Shown here piece by piece: positions 20,155 to 32,003 of a DNA stretch of 64,000 bases. The DNA comes from Ornithodoros turicata (lineage: Eukaryota; Arthropoda; Arachnida; Ixodida; Argasidae). Where the stretch lies: contig NC_088210.1 in the NCBI RefSeq assembly GCF_037126465.1, positions 13,104,011 through 13,168,010 on the forward strand, written 5' to 3'. The position numbers and the translations under genes were made by a program. The notes below the pieces were generated by a model. The model worked only from the letters and a program-made list of their open reading frames with translations, made no database searches and had not been told where the DNA came from. The number at the start of each line of letters is the position of its first letter. Position 1 is the first letter of the stretch.

Positions 20155-21370
20155 AACCCAAACCGAAACTGAACCCAAACCGAAAACAGCTAAAAGGCCG
20201 TATATTTTTTTTTTCTCGCGTTGAACCGAACCGGAATTGAACCGAAATAAATTTAGGCGGTTACTGGTTCGCGAAACGGTTCAGACATAATGTGCGTTGT
20301 GTGAGATCGGAACCACGATTTACGCAGCGGATTGAGCCGCGTTGCCAAACAAATTCGAAACCGAAACTGAACACAACAAACCTGCAACCCATGTGCACGA
20401 GATTATTTCCTCCTCGCAGTTACTGCGTTCATTCGGTCGTGTTAGTTTCGAGGTCGTCGTTTTGGCAGTTGTAGGCTTCCTCGTAGTCCAGCAAGCCCAA
20501 GTTTTCATTTAGGGTGTTAAAATAACGGCCAGTCCCTGAGCAGCATGTAACAGGTTGTATACGATCAGTGAACATAAAGAGTACGATGTGCTACCGTAAA
20601 GTTACACCTGAAACGCAGATCCGCAACAAGCAATGTGCGGTGAACCACTGCAGTGTCGGCAACAACAGCAACAAAAGTAAATTTATGTTGTTTGAGAATC
20701 GTAAGGATTTGCTTGCTTTTAAAGGAGCATGGAAGTCACCCCTGAAATATTCTTCTTTCTTTTTTTTTTTTTTTTTTTGCTGCAGCGTCTTCTGCAACGA
20801 ATAAAATGGACACCTGCGAAAGAACGGTGAGCCCAGGTGACCTACAGAGCGCGCGCAAAGCTCTGTTCGCACACCCTTAAAAAACCCTCTCCACGTGCTA
20901 AGAGCGCGCATCGGCGAACGAGGTGACGTGCTGACGTATCACGGGCTCCGGCACGTGACCAGTGACGACCAACGGCACGGCTCAAGCATGTATAAGCGGC
21001 GCGTGAGCCGAGAAGAAAAAACAAACAAAGAAAAGAAATACACAGAGCCGTTTCTACGTCACGCGAGGATCGTGTCTGTCGTCCGCGGCTGCTTTCTCCG
21101 ACGGTTTTTGGAAATTTTATTGCGCAGTGACAATACACCGCAGAGCGAAAATATTTTGCATGGTGAACTCCTGCTGGACAGCTTCACAGATGAAGCGGGG
21201 TTTCGAGCCATGTTAAATGTCACTTCCGTGCTCTTTTAACTCGTGGCAATTGTTCAATATTCACTCTCTTGAACCAGTTTAAACCGGTTCGAACCGATAT
21301 TTTGCGCTGCTGCGGAGCTGAACCCGAACCGAACCGGAAAAAAAATAACGGTTCCGATCGTTGGTTCGTG
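20155..21370. mobile_element. Element with AACCGAA-rich ends, interrupted by a TTAA element
   Basis: The left part (20155-20370) is full of ACCGAAAC, AACCGAACCGG and GAAACGGTTC words. The same words return at 21270-21365 (AACCAGTTTAAACCGGTTCG, CCCGAACCGAACCGG). Two ends with one shared short motif and a different centre resemble the hAT-like elements at 1154, 30226 and 53654. I cannot place exact termini or a target duplication. A complete TTAA-type element (20723-21235) lies inside. Confidence 0.5.
20719..21239. mobile_element. TTAA-flanked element, family E (513 bp)
   Basis: The element spans 20723-21235 between TTAA at 20719-20722 and 21236-21239. The left end AGGAGCATGGAAGTCAC and the right end, on the other strand AAGAGCACGGAAGTGAC, are inverted repeats. 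A TTAA target is characteristic of piggyBac and Kolobok. No transposase. A diverged incomplete copy lies at 17753. Confidence 0.75.
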
Positions 21371-21454
21371 TGTCAATGAGGCACAAACGCCGTTCCTGTA
21401 GGTGTCCTCCTCCGGGAAGGCCTTTAGAGTGCCCGTATATCATGGGTATACTAC

Positions 21455-21545
21455 CCCTGTGAGACGGGCATGATAAATGCCATTTCAGTGCACGGTGAAT
21501 GCTACAGGAAATGGCATTTACCGTGCACCGTCTGTCTGGGGTATA
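21455..21545. repeat. Short foldback
   Basis: AAATGCCATTTC and GAAATGGCATTT pair, with GTGCACGGTGAA/TTACCGTGCAC also complementary. Similar GGAAATGGC words occur at 38535-38610, so it may belong to a small family. Confidence 0.5.
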
Positions 21546-21632
21546 AGTCACGCAAAACAGAGGTTGTTATGAGCTGTTGCACTATCAGCGAAGGGCCTAA
21601 TAGTCAACGTATTGGGTGCCTACAACGAATTT

Positions 21633-22246
21633 TTAAAGAATGTAAGAACTCCTACCTGCATGTATTTAATTACGGGTTTAATAGATGTAATATTGTTCTT
21701 CTACGCTTCGTAATTCTATTTACCAATTTATTGTTCAATTCTTCTCCTTCATAACTTGCGCAGCGTTAGAACAAAAACGCAATCTCTTTCGTATTCGGGC
21801 GAGTAGGCTCACCGCCGCCCAGATACCTCTATCCATCGTTACGTCATCTGAAGAATTGTAGCATCCAATCAGACGCCAACGCGGAGGTACACATAATGTT
21901 CTGCTTTACCCTCTTCAAGATGAACTTCACTACATGGCACGCTCCTAGCCAACCATCATCCCGAATGAATACGTTCTCGTCTCTGATTTGTTGAAAACGG
22001 GAGGCGTAGCCCATTTTGTAGCCGCACATAATAGATACATAATAGGCTTCGCCTCTCGTTAGCAACAAATCATGGGCGAGAACGTTGTCATTCGGGATGA
22101 TGGTTGGCTAGGAAAGTGCTATGTGCCGAAGCTATGCACCTATCAAATTCACCTATACAAAAGGTGTCACAGACAACACGTTGAAATCGCCGTTTGGAGC
22201 CGACACAGTCGGCGGGCTCGCTTCGTACAGTTCATAGCTCCTTTAA
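21633..22246. mobile_element. TTAA-flanked element, family F, copy 1, carrying a family A palindrome
   Basis: The element lies between TTAA at 21633-21636 and 22243-22246. It matches 31391-31999 almost throughout (CATGTATTTA, TCTTCTACGCTTCGTAATTC, ATACCTCTATCCA, GTCATCTGAAGAA, CGTTTGGAGCCGAC). A diverged family A palindrome (about 21915-22125) sits at the same internal position in both copies, so it was aboard before family F copied itself. It ends AGCTCCT; the left end (AGAATGTAAGAACTCC) has drifted from AGGAGGTAAGAACTCC. Confidence 0.75.
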
Positions 22247-22849
22247 GGTACGCAACGCCCAACGTAGTTTTCAATCACGAATTACACATTTATAGATGTA
22301 AAAGCAAACATGGGGAGCGGGTACAATGACAAGGTACTTGTACGAAATGTCTTTGCGCAACTTGAATGACGATAGTTTGGGTCATAACTATTTCAAATAA
22401 ATAACAGAGGCAAACTCAACCATAAGTATAGCACTATAGCGCTCTAAAGAGGCAATTGCGCAGCGGGTATCTTCTCTCAGACAAGAATGTTGATGAGAAG
22501 AGATGTTCATTCCCACGAACTTCGCAAAAAGAGAGCCGTCGCCCACGCAATTGCAATGCCCCCATATAAGTTGAGGCCGTCTCTCCTGTATACGAAACAC
22601 TAGAATCCTCCGCGGGAACGCCAGAGAAGCGCGCCAATTTAGCTACGGTCTGGCTCATTTGCGGGTAGGACCATTACTTATAGTAAGAGCCAGCCCATCA
22701 GTGGCCGACTTGACGTCTCGTCAGAGGTCAAGTCTCTTAAGGAATGGAGCAAACGCCATGGAATACGAAAGCGCGTTCATTTTATAAGGCCTCACTATCT
22801 GCCACTGTACGGACGTGATGCAACGTGAGAGCGCCACATCCCGTTGATT
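22247..22849. other. Unassigned sequence
   Basis: Open frames up to 85 codons without recognisable motifs. Nothing else seen. Confidence 0.4.
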
Positions 22850-23676
22850 TTACGAGACTTCGCCATCCCCAAAGAAGCTATACCACTGCTGCACGTGCTG
22901 TATTCAACGATCATTGAAACCAATGGTCATCGAAAATGCGTAGCCCCAACAAGCGTCCGACGTGTGAACCACTCATACGGCATTGGATTCAATGCTCTTT
23001 GAGAAGTTGACACGTTACACGCTTAGTGGCGCTACACGCATGCTCAATAGCCTCTGGTTTCAATAACCAATGAAACCAATGACGAGACTTCGAGATTTTT
23101 TACGAGACCTCGCCATCCCCAGGAAAGCTATCCCACTGCTGCACGCGCAGTATGAAACGATCATTGAAACAAACGGTCATCCAAAATGCATAGCGCCACC
23201 AAGCGTCCAACGTGTGAACCACTCCTACAGCATTGGATTCAATGCTCTTTGAGAAGTTAACACGTTACACGCCTGGTGGAGCTACACGCATGTTCAATGG
23301 CCTTTTGTTTCAATAATCAGTGAAACCAATGGTGATTGAAAATACATGTAGCACTCGAAATGTCTAACGTGTCAACTTGTCACGGACCATTGAATCCAGT
23401 GCTCTTTTTGTAGTTGGCACGTCACAAGCTTGGTGGCGCCACACGCATGTTCAATGGCCTTTGGTTTCAATGATCATCGAAACCAAGGGCAGTTGAAAAT
23501 ACATGTAGCGCCACCAAATGTCTAACGCGTCAACTTGTCACCGATCATTGAATCAAGTGCTCTTTGTGTAGTTTACACGTCACACGCTTGATAGCGCTAC
23601 ACGCATGTTCAATGGCCATTGGTTCCAGTGATCATTGAACGTTTCAGTGACTGCCCGCGTAGCAGGGATATCAGAC
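22850..23676. repeat. Tandem expansion of foldback family C
   Basis: About four units of roughly 160-250 bp follow one another. Each contains ATCATTGAAAC, a GTAGCGCCACCAAGCGT-type block, a CATTGAATCCA/GCTCTTT centre, GACACGTTACACGCTTGG-type and CGCATGTTCAATGGCC. Units begin near 22896, 23151, 23323 and 23485. The first two also share a TTACGAGAC..CGCCATCCCCA leader. The array ends in ACTGCCCGCGTAGCAGGGATAT, the family's terminal repeat. Confidence 0.78.
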
Positions 23677-24548
23677 ACTCAGTCCCCGTAGGTACAAACT
23701 TAATGCTTCAAATGCCGTTCGCGAAATAAATAAAAAAAAATTCAGGAAAAGTCCGGGAGAAAAATGGAACGGGTGGCCATGAGCATTTTTTTTCTTTTGT
23801 TGCCTAACTATATACAATTCCAAAAATGTTGAACTATTTCATTTATTTATTTTATTTCAGTATCCTGCCAGTCCACGCACCTCGCATCGCCCCTTCCTCC
23901 GTGGCCGACCGCAGATCTCTTGAAGTCGATGCTTTATAATGTGAACCAAAAAAGGTGCATTAACTTAGCAATGCGATCAAGACCCGTCCAGACACCTATC
24001 TACGTACTGTAATGCGACGCGCGCCTGAACCCCTCCTGATTTCTCTCAAAACATTAGAGCGCCCGTGTATCTCAAGGATGAATAAAAGAAAATAAATAAA
24101 ACATATCGGGGGAGTAGCTTTCGCGCTTGTTCCTTCCCCGTCTTCCCGCTTCTTGTTGGTGAAAGACGCACGAAGAGCGAGAATACTCGAGAGTTTGGAA
24201 TTGATAGGCAGCAGCCACTTTCTCATTTGCAGGAGACGTGAGCCAAGTAATGGCAGCCTCTTTCCTCTTCTTGACTCGTCCGCCGGTTTTGTTGAGTTTG
24301 TTTGCGGCGACCCGAGATTGGAAAAGCGCGAAGCTACTTTTTATTATGCGCTGGATACGAGTAAGAGGCTTTAGGAAACGCGAGGCTCACCACGCTTCTT
24401 TCTGCTTTGTTTTCCTTCTTGCATTTTGGTACGCAATAATGTTTCGTAATATTGCGTTCAATTATGCCCTTCAGGGATCAGGACGCTTCAGTTTCGATTC
24501 TCTTTCTTACAGTGTCAATGACGATATGGCTGTTTCGGTGAAACGAAA
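23677..24548. other. Unassigned sequence
   Basis: A-rich tracts at 23726-23742 and 24080-24102. A 108-codon frame at 24238-24564 is unremarkable and runs into the SINE. No gene called. Confidence 0.4.
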
Positions 24549-24770
24549 CCGGTGGTGGTGGTGATAGGGCTTGCCGTTGTCGGCCTCACGTATGTGGGCA
24601 ACGTCACGACTCACGCCCTGGGAGAATGTGCGTCCTGGGCCGACTTCTAAGGGAACTGTGCCGACATATGTGTGAAAGCGTCTGAGGAAAACCCAGGAAA
24701 AACCCCAGACAGCACAGCCGGCACTGGGATTCGAACCCGGGTACCTCCCGGGTTCGAAACCGGGAAACAG
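24549..24770 (-). mobile_element. SINE-1, young copy
   Basis: Almost identical to the SINE at 12042-12251. On the minus strand the B box GGTTCGAATCCC is followed by the canonical body and a GTCGTGACGTTGCCCAC 3' end with a CACCACCACC tail. The right side carries a duplicated CCCGGGTTCGAA word at about 24748, perhaps a scar of 5'-end joining. Confidence 0.92.
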
Positions 24771-25668
24771 GAGCGAGTGAAGAAGGAACCTATCAGTTAT
24801 GTGATGCAGTTAAGAGACTATGCAAGATATGCATAGAAAAATTTGATAGTTTTGAATAAGTTTGGAAACTGTCCAACTCTTGGGTTGGGTATGAACCAGG
24901 GATCTTAATCATGAATACATCTATGTTTGCGTTGTACGTGCTCACAAGCATGATTAGGAAGCCTGTGTTACTTAGTACTGTAATAAGATCCGATGTTCAA
25001 CTCTCGTATAAAATGGTTTATAGTTGTGTTAGAAGCATTCAAGAAAGAAAGCTTTCCGTCTTAAAACAGCTACTCTGGACTTTGTCGTTGACAGTTGCAC
25101 GATATAAAACGTAAGAAAGGACACAATAGTAGCGAGACGTGGTAGTTGCCACATAGACGTAATGAAAAAACAACACCAGCTGGGATGACCCCAAAAAAAA
25201 AGACAGAAAGAAATAACGTACAAGCCGTCTTGTCCGTTGTGTTGTCCTTGTTCGTGTCCTCCCAGCTGCTGTTGTGTTTTCATTGCGTTCAAGGAAGACC
25301 TACAGTGACCTGTTTACAGCCTGTAATAAAACAACCTGTTCCTACTGACAAATTCCGATGGCCGTGGAACACCCATTCTTGCCTGCAAGTTTTCACTCAT
25401 TCGGGATCGATCCTTGAGAGCGGCTTCGCGTTTCTTCCCGTCTGTAGATCAAGGATCAGCAGCATTCCTTAACAAGACAGGCGTCCTGGCACGCCGACTA
25501 CACTGCAACACTATTGTACTGGTACAGCACAGTCAGTCACCTGTATATTTCATCTTTTCTTGTGTAGAGCAGACACTTCACATCTAGCCGGCAGTCTCTA
25601 AGGGCTGTCCTGGATAGGCTGCACCGTCTACTACTCCGTGAGTAACTTTACACCGTCTATCACTCAAC
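24771..25668. other. Unassigned sequence
   Basis: No gene recognised; open frames of up to 108 codons lack motifs. Confidence 0.4.
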
Positions 25669-26346
25669 CTAAAGAAGATGCTTCGTTGCCAGATCAGCAA
25701 ACAAAACCCGCACTTTGCTTCCCTCGTACGCTTTCTGAATGACATAAGCTCCGCGGCCATCTTTTAAGACACAGAGCTCGCTATTTCTCAAGAAAGAGAT
25801 TAGCGTCCTGGTTTGACAGCCATACCGACCTTTCTGAAACAAGCAGCCCAAGCCCAAGTCTCTCTCTTTTCTATCTCTCTGCTTCCTGTCACTGTAAGGT
25901 TCAGCTGGCTCTGCGTTGTTTTTTAAGAGTGGCACGGCACGCCTCAGAAGCCTCGAAGCTTTCGGGGAGCTTATATTCGCCCATTCGTTGTTGCATCCAC
26001 AGGCTAGACTGCGCCCGTCTTGGGACTCACGTAGAAGCGGTGCAGTTTTCACTCGATCTGCGCACCCAAGGCCATCACCGGCGCGACACCGAGATGTCAC
26101 AAGCGTTGGGTGCGTTAAGGAGGTGCAGAGGGTAATCCAAAATATTTTCATGTTGAGACGTATGACGGAAGTATACGCGTCAATTTGCGGAACAGCACAA
26201 AAGGTTTCGATGTATGCAGCTTTTGTTTCCAGAAAGAAAAAAAAAAGACGTACACAAAAACACCCGCGCTCCTTCATTCTCAACTCGCCCTCCGGGGTGT
26301 AACGGGAATGATAAGGACGACCGATGACGTCATGACGTCTGCGCAT
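25669..26346 (-). CDS. Unrecognised 225-codon open frame
   Basis: This is the longest frame not tied to a recognised transposon. It starts with ATG at 26346. The protein is basic and rich in serine, arginine and leucine, with a phenylalanine run near residue 38 created by an A-rich tract. I recognise no domain and see no membrane topology, signal peptide or repeat. An overlapping 128-codon frame exists on the other strand at 25916-26302. In 64 kb of mixed-composition DNA a frame of this size can arise by chance, and I think that likely. Confidence 0.15.
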   Translation of the reverse strand: MRRRHDVIGRPYHSRYTPEGELRMKERGCFCVRLFFFFLETKAAYIETFCAVPQIDAYTSVIRLNMKIFWITLCTSLTHPTLVTSRCRAGDGLGCADRVKTAPLLRESQDGRSLACGCNNEWANISSPKASRLLRRAVPLLKNNAEPAEPYSDRKQRDRKERDLGLGCLFQKGRYGCQTRTLISFLRNSELCVLKDGRGAYVIQKAYEGSKVRVLFADLATKHLL

Positions 26347-27304
26347 GATGTCAGTTGAGGTCAGCGCTGTCTTTTTCTCTTTGTGCGTGAGGGTTTCCTT
26401 CTTTTGTAGTCGGTAAACCTGTTCCCCTAGGGGGGATTAGGAATTGAAAAGGTGATCTTGGACATGGAGGATTTCATTGCCCCGCGTGAGTTTCGCTGTA
26501 TGCAATACTTCTTCAGAGCCCTGAACAGTTGACTTAGCAGACGATACTCTGAACCAATCAGCGAGCGCGGACGGTGTGGCTTCAGCGCAAGGTCACATCC
26601 TTGTACTGCTCTCCGCCCCCGTTGCGCCGGGTCGCTGTTTGCGGCGTATTTTAAATACAATTTCTGCGTTAATTACTACTTTGTGGGGATAATTATTTCT
26701 CATGGTGCATTTTACTGTCCTACTTAACAGTTGCACAGAAAGAAAACAGGGTGATAAAAATTACTTCCGTTCTACATTAAGCAGCCAATCTGGAGCCAAA
26801 AGGGTCATGGTTCCATCTACTCAGCGATCAGACGGACTTCCGGAGTGTGCAACTCGGGTTCAACTTTGTGTCTCCATCTCAAAAACGAAGTGACGAAGTG
26901 CTAATGACCGAAACAGAAGTATAGTGGTGTAGTTCCGCCAGTGTTTTGGCGGGATTCAACTGATATCGAGGGCTCACGGCATCGGTGTGGTAGCACTTCC
27001 TTCTACATCAATGGACTCAACGGTTGAAGAAGAAACGTTCTTAGCGCTCCGGGAAACTACGGTTCGTACACTAACGAGACGCACATTTGGAGCGACAGGC
27101 AGACACACCTGGTGGTGTTTCGAATAGTGTCATCCCCTCCTCCTGCGCATGCGCACTCGCACAAGTGTTCCAAGAAACGGAAGATGCCGCAGGCGTCTGG
27201 CGACGTAAAGCACCGAATTATTATTATTATTATTGTTGTTGTTGCTGTTGTTCTTCTCCTTCCTGAATGTGTTATGTTTTGCTTAATCTGTATATGTATG
27301 TATA
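26347..27304. other. Unassigned sequence
   Basis: Holds an ATT/GTT microsatellite around 27216-27252. Nothing else recognised. Confidence 0.4.
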
Positions 27305-27690
27305 CAGGGTGTCCACGCTAAGTGTGAACAGATTTTTTTTAAATATATATAACACTTTTTCCAAGATGAAATCAATTGCAATATAGCATATGCTGAAGGG
27401 CACTCCCTAGCAGGGCATTAGCAAAGTCCAAAGGCAATGCCTTAATTAACTTTCATTAATTAACTTTTTAATTATAAAAGCTACAAAGTTGTCCCAATGA
27501 GAACATCGGTTCCTTTCGGTCACCTGATATCGTAGCCGTTTTCAGAACAAAAATCCGTTCGATAAATCTCCCGGAAAAAATTCGTGGAGGAACGCCTTTT
27601 TTTTTTTCTTTATTTTGTTCATTGCGCTTGGAAAAAGTGTTATATATATTTTTAAAAAAATCTGTTCACACTTAGCGTGGACACCCTGTA
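27303..27690. mobile_element. Tc1/mariner-type MITE with long terminal repeats
   Basis: The 384-bp element (27305-27688) has inverted terminal repeats of about 58 bp, starting CAGGGTGTCCACGCTAAGTG on each strand and differing only by small changes in the T/A-rich part. TA flanks both ends. CAGGGTGTC termini and a TA target are typical of mariner-like MITEs in arthropods. The centre is AT-rich and non-coding. High arm identity suggests recent insertion. Confidence 0.9.
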
Positions 27691-27774
27691 TATATGTGTA
27701 TATGTTTGTAAGTACTGTATTGTCTACGTGCGCCAATACCAAGGCTTTGGCTGCTCTTGGGCACGCTAATAAAG

Positions 27775-27798
27775 ATCATTATTATTATTATTATTATA
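27775..27798. repeat. (ATT)n microsatellite
   Basis: Seven to eight ATT units. Confidence 0.9.
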
Positions 27799-29739
27799 AC
27801 GGAGGATGGTAATCATCGCCGACAAGAAGAAGTTTCATTGTCCGGGTTGCAAACCGTTTGTGGAGATGCATTATAACCCCTTTCCCTTTTCTGTAACCTC
27901 CTCTCCTTAACTTTCCGCGTGACGTACGGATGCGGCAGCCCAGAACGCGTTCTAAGTTAACGGAAGACGCATTACTGCACTGCTACATCCGTGTCGCGTT
28001 ATTCCACCTCGCACGCTTTTAAACGTGTATTTGAGCATAATGCCACTGTGTGCGTTAAATTATCCTAATCGTAATCGTTCCTCGTAATCTTGCGAGCGTT
28101 TCGCGAGCTATTAACAACTTGCAACAAGCGTTATCTCCCACAAGTCACAACCTAAAGTGGATTTGATGCCGGCAGCCGGTAAAGTGGCAGTTAAACGGAT
28201 TACGACCAAACTATTCGTGAAAGATGAAACAGGGCCTCCGTGCGCTCTTTGTCATGTTCATCGGCCACCCTAATTGGCCAGTGCCTGCCGCCGTCGCCTC
28301 TTATTAAGCCCCTTTTGGAAATAAAGATAATAACGTTACGACCAAGAGCAGAAAAAGGAAAAAGAAAGAAAAGAAAACATAAAGCCGATCGCCGACGTCT
28401 CGTCTATCAAAGGACTTGTGGAAAGAGAAGATAATACGCGACATCTAGATTGATCGCTTCTTTACCTTTTCTTTTCTTTTTTGTCATCCCTCCTTATATG
28501 TTACGTTTATTACGGATGAGTCATAAAATGAGGAGAAACCGATTTGCATGCGTCAGCGGTGCGACCGTATAATAATTGGCTTTTGGTACCTCCTCACCCT
28601 CACTGTCCCTCATTATTTATCCCCATTCTTTGTTTTTGTTTCTTGTGTTTCTTGAAAAAAAAAAAAAGAAGCCTTAAGAAGATTATGCAAGTTCGGCTCC
28701 GATTAGTTCGTTGATGACCGGTGATCGTCTGCCTGCTCTCGCGTAACTTCTAATGAGACGCCGCGTAAATTTGCTTATAGACGCGAATTTAAGTTGATAA
28801 ATTTCAGTATATGTTTCTGAGACCTGTGTGTCTGTTCCTTGTTGTTCCCCTGTGTCGGGTCTGTTGCCGTGAATGAATTCTAGTCAGTGGCTGGCTTGTT
28901 TCCTAGCAATTGTTGCACGTTTGTAGGTGCTTTTGAACTGGACCGCGAAAAGTCGATCTTCGTCACATATACTGGTCATTGGCTGAAAGGGGAAGAAAAA
29001 GATACGAGACTGGCAACAATGGGCAGCGTGAGACGAAGCTTACTTTTATATACGAAGCTTACTTTTTACTGCGGTCCTTTGAAGTCAATTTTGCTGCATC
29101 CTCCATAGAATTTATGATCGACGCAGGGTTGATTGATCGATGGGTTTTTATCTTTGTCCGGTTCCTGCCGACGGCTTGGTGGTAGCCTGCTGAAGAGACG
29201 GATAGAAACAGGCGTGATGTTGCCTTTTTGAGTCAACTGTCTCCCTCTGTCTGTAGTATTGTTCTTTTTCTTTTCTTTTTCCTTTCCTTTCTTTCTTCTT
29301 CTTTTTTTTTTCTTGCAATTCACGGAATTGGACGGGTTGACGGGTCAAATTATAAGTTCATATGTGATATTGCGTTCCGATCTATACGGTTCGTTGTTCG
29401 CAAAGCAGTTCTTGGCACTCTGACTTGCGCACGATTCATCACTGACCTGCCGGGGATTGCATGGAAACGGTCGAATATTATGCATGCTTTGGCCACGTGA
29501 TAATGATGCGGGGTAAGGATATATCTCGCGAGCGGAAAAAGATTACTCTCAGGGACATTCTTTCGCCAGATGGAGCAGGAAATGAAGAACAACACCTCAT
29601 AGCAGCCAGAGCAGTTGAAACGGAGGAGAAGGCGGATCTTAAATAGTGTAGACTCCTCAACCTTGTCCTGCGCTCTCATCATCATCCCATACTCATCCCT
29701 GAGCACGATGGTGACATTGATCACCAACGCGGTTGCAAG
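27799..29739. other. Unassigned sequence
   Basis: No gene recognised. Low-complexity purine/pyrimidine runs at 28470-28490, 28655-28668 and 29262-29312 create spurious frames. Confidence 0.4.
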
Positions 29740-29990
29740 GAGGGTGCAATCTCGGAAGAGTTCTCTATTCGATAGCCTCAGCCTTCAGTAGACTCGAGAC
29801 ACAATTTTCGTCCTCGTTCGACTCATTGTTTTCTAGAAAATTAATATTGAAACTTACGGACAACACTGTGTCGAAGTATACTCACCAAATGATCATTGCT
29901 CGTCAAGTACGTCGGAAATCTACATCGCATGCGTACAACACTGGGTCTCAAACGAAAGAAGTTGGCTACGTGTCGGCTACGTAGCCATCA
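29740..29990 (-). repeat. Dispersed repeat, family D-related fragment
   Basis: GACAACACTGTGTCGAAGTA, CGTCAAGTACGTCGGAAATC and ACAACACTGGGTCTC align with the left part of the family D copy at 13350-13620. Confidence 0.45.
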
Positions 29991-30217
29991 GGACCAGCAA
30001 AGGGTGCGACAGATGCGCCCCCGCGCACCGGAAGTGCCGCCATAATGGTGCGCCGTCCGAATTCTCCACAGACGCGCATGTGCGTCACAGAAGGCGCACT
30101 TTGAGAAGTCTCCTTTGATGCAGCCTTCGCCGAGTGCTCTTCGCGCTTACACTGAGTTTCGGAGGAGGGCAGGCTCGTCGAGAAATTTAGCAGACGACGG
30201 TTTCCGGTGGCTGTTTT

Positions 30218-30804
30218 GTTTGAACTAGGGATGGGCCAACCGAATCCGTGAATCCACGAATCATAGGCTGGGGTTCGAGATTCGGGAATCCGAATCCAGT
30301 GCCCAAAACGGTGAATTGAATCTTCCGAAACCACCAACCAAGTTTGTTTGTTTCTTTTTCTTTTTTTTTAAATTGGCGCCTCCGGGGTCCGCCGAAAGCC
30401 TGATTGGCCGGCGGGTGTGTTCGTGTTTGTTTGTTTACATTGCTCTGGATTCAAAGAGTTCAGGCAGGAGTTCTTACATTACAAGTTTAAGAGTAAGTAA
30501 GTAAGTAAGGGTGTGCTTTCGGTTGTTTTTTTTAGTTTTATGGAAATAATTCAGACGAGAGCGTTTGTATTTTCTGTTCCTGAAACTGAACTATTAGTTA
30601 ATTTGTTCTTCATTAAACAAATATATCAAATTCTGCTTCAAAACGCTTTCTGTAGAAGTGTTTTTTTCCCTGTCTTTTCAAACTTTTTTTTTTTTCAAGA
30701 AAGGATTCGAAAGATTCGAGATTCGTAAGATTCGTGGATTCACAGAACCTTCCTTGGATTCGGATTCGGAAAGATTCTGGATTCGTCCCATCTCTAGTTT
30801 GAGC
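30218..30804. mobile_element. hAT-like element with GATTCG subterminal arrays
   Basis: The 571-bp element (30226-30796) begins TAGGGATGGGCCAACCGAAT and, on the other strand, TAGAGATGGGACGAATCC. The flanking 8-mers GTTTGAAC and GTTTGAGC form a duplication with one change. GAATCC/GGATTCG words recur at both ends (30237-30330 and 30705-30785). The centre is T-rich and non-coding. Confidence 0.88.
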
Positions 30805-31386
30805 AAATGACGGCATACCCTGATGGCAAAACAGCGCGGAACCATTACGCTTGAAAGTTTAGTGTACGTTAGGTGCGAATTAGCACTGAACACAACAATT
30901 AAATTAACAAATAAAATAACAAAACAATTAAATTAACGAACAGTTAAACAATGAATTAAAAATGGTATCAACAATAAGAACGCCATAACCTAATCGGTGT
31001 AAACGATGAACTAAGAGAAATTCTTGTCTGCTGCAATTTCGGCCAATTCGACCAGGCGCGCCTAATGCCATGCGCCCTCTGGAGTCTCTTTATGCAGACG
31101 AACAAAAGTAGTAGCGGTGCTCAGATGCTCGCAGTGCTCATTCGAATATTTTGGCTCGAAGGCCCAGATATGACGCGCACTGTGACAGCATGCGTGACGC
31201 ATCACTATTCGGACGCACTCCAAGTCAGTCGGGAACATAGATCACTGTTGCTAGACGAATTGGGGATTATTTCCCTCCAGACGTCGCTCCATCCATTTTA
31301 CCTCAATTTCGCTAGCAAATGAAAATTATTAAGCCTTCTCAGTCACGTTACTGACTTCTTGGGCTGGGTTTACAGGCAACGAGCTG
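30805..31386. other. Unassigned sequence
   Basis: AT-rich AATTAAATTAAC stretch at 30890-30960; nothing recognised. Confidence 0.4.
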
Positions 31387-32003
31387 TTAAAGGAGGTAAG
31401 AACTCCTAGCTGCATGTATTTAGTTACGGGTGTAATAGGTGTAGTATTGGTCTTCTACGCTTCGTAATTCTATTTACACTTTATTGTTCAATGTTTCTCC
31501 TCCACAACGTGTGCAGCGTTAATACAAAAACGCACTTTCTTTTTTCGGAAACGGGCGAGGAGACGCACCGCCGTCCAGATACCTCTATCCACTGCTACGT
31601 CATCTGAAGAACTGTAGCACCCAATCAGGCGCCAATGCAGTGGTACACATAACGTTCTGCTTTACACTTTTAAAATGAATTTCACCACATGGCACTCTCT
31701 TAGCCAACCATAATACCGAATGACGACGTTCTGGCCCCTGATTTGTTGAAAACGGGAGGCGGGGCCCATTTTGTAGCCATAATGCAGTACATAATGGCTC
31801 CGCATAATAGGCACCGCCTCCCGTTATCAACAAATCAGGAGCGAGAACCTTGTCATTGGGGATGATGGTTGGCTAGCAGCGTGCTATATGTAGTGAAGAT
31901 ACGGACCTATCTGATTATCTATACAAACGGTGTCACAGCACCAAGTTAAAATCGGCGTTTGGAGCCGACGCAGTCAGCTTGGTAGACTTCATAGCCCTTT
32001 TAA
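31387..32003. mobile_element. TTAA-flanked element, family F, copy 2, carrying a family A palindrome
   Basis: This spans 31391-31999 between TTAA at 31387-31390 and 32000-32003. The left end AGGAGGTAAGAACTCC is better preserved than in copy 1. The internal palindrome (about 31662-31903) has arms with GGAGGCGGGGCC/GGCACCGCCTCCCG in place of the usual GGCGTACGCC. A poly-A run follows the element. Confidence 0.75.

Noticed and set aside
22850..23676. CRISPR-like array
   Set aside because: Repeated units are long, imperfect, internally palindromic and in a eukaryotic context; they match a foldback MITE.
25669..26346. 225-codon minus frame as a host gene
   Set aside because: No domain, an overlapping long frame on the other strand and a poly-F segment from an A-rich run; kept only as a low-confidence entry.
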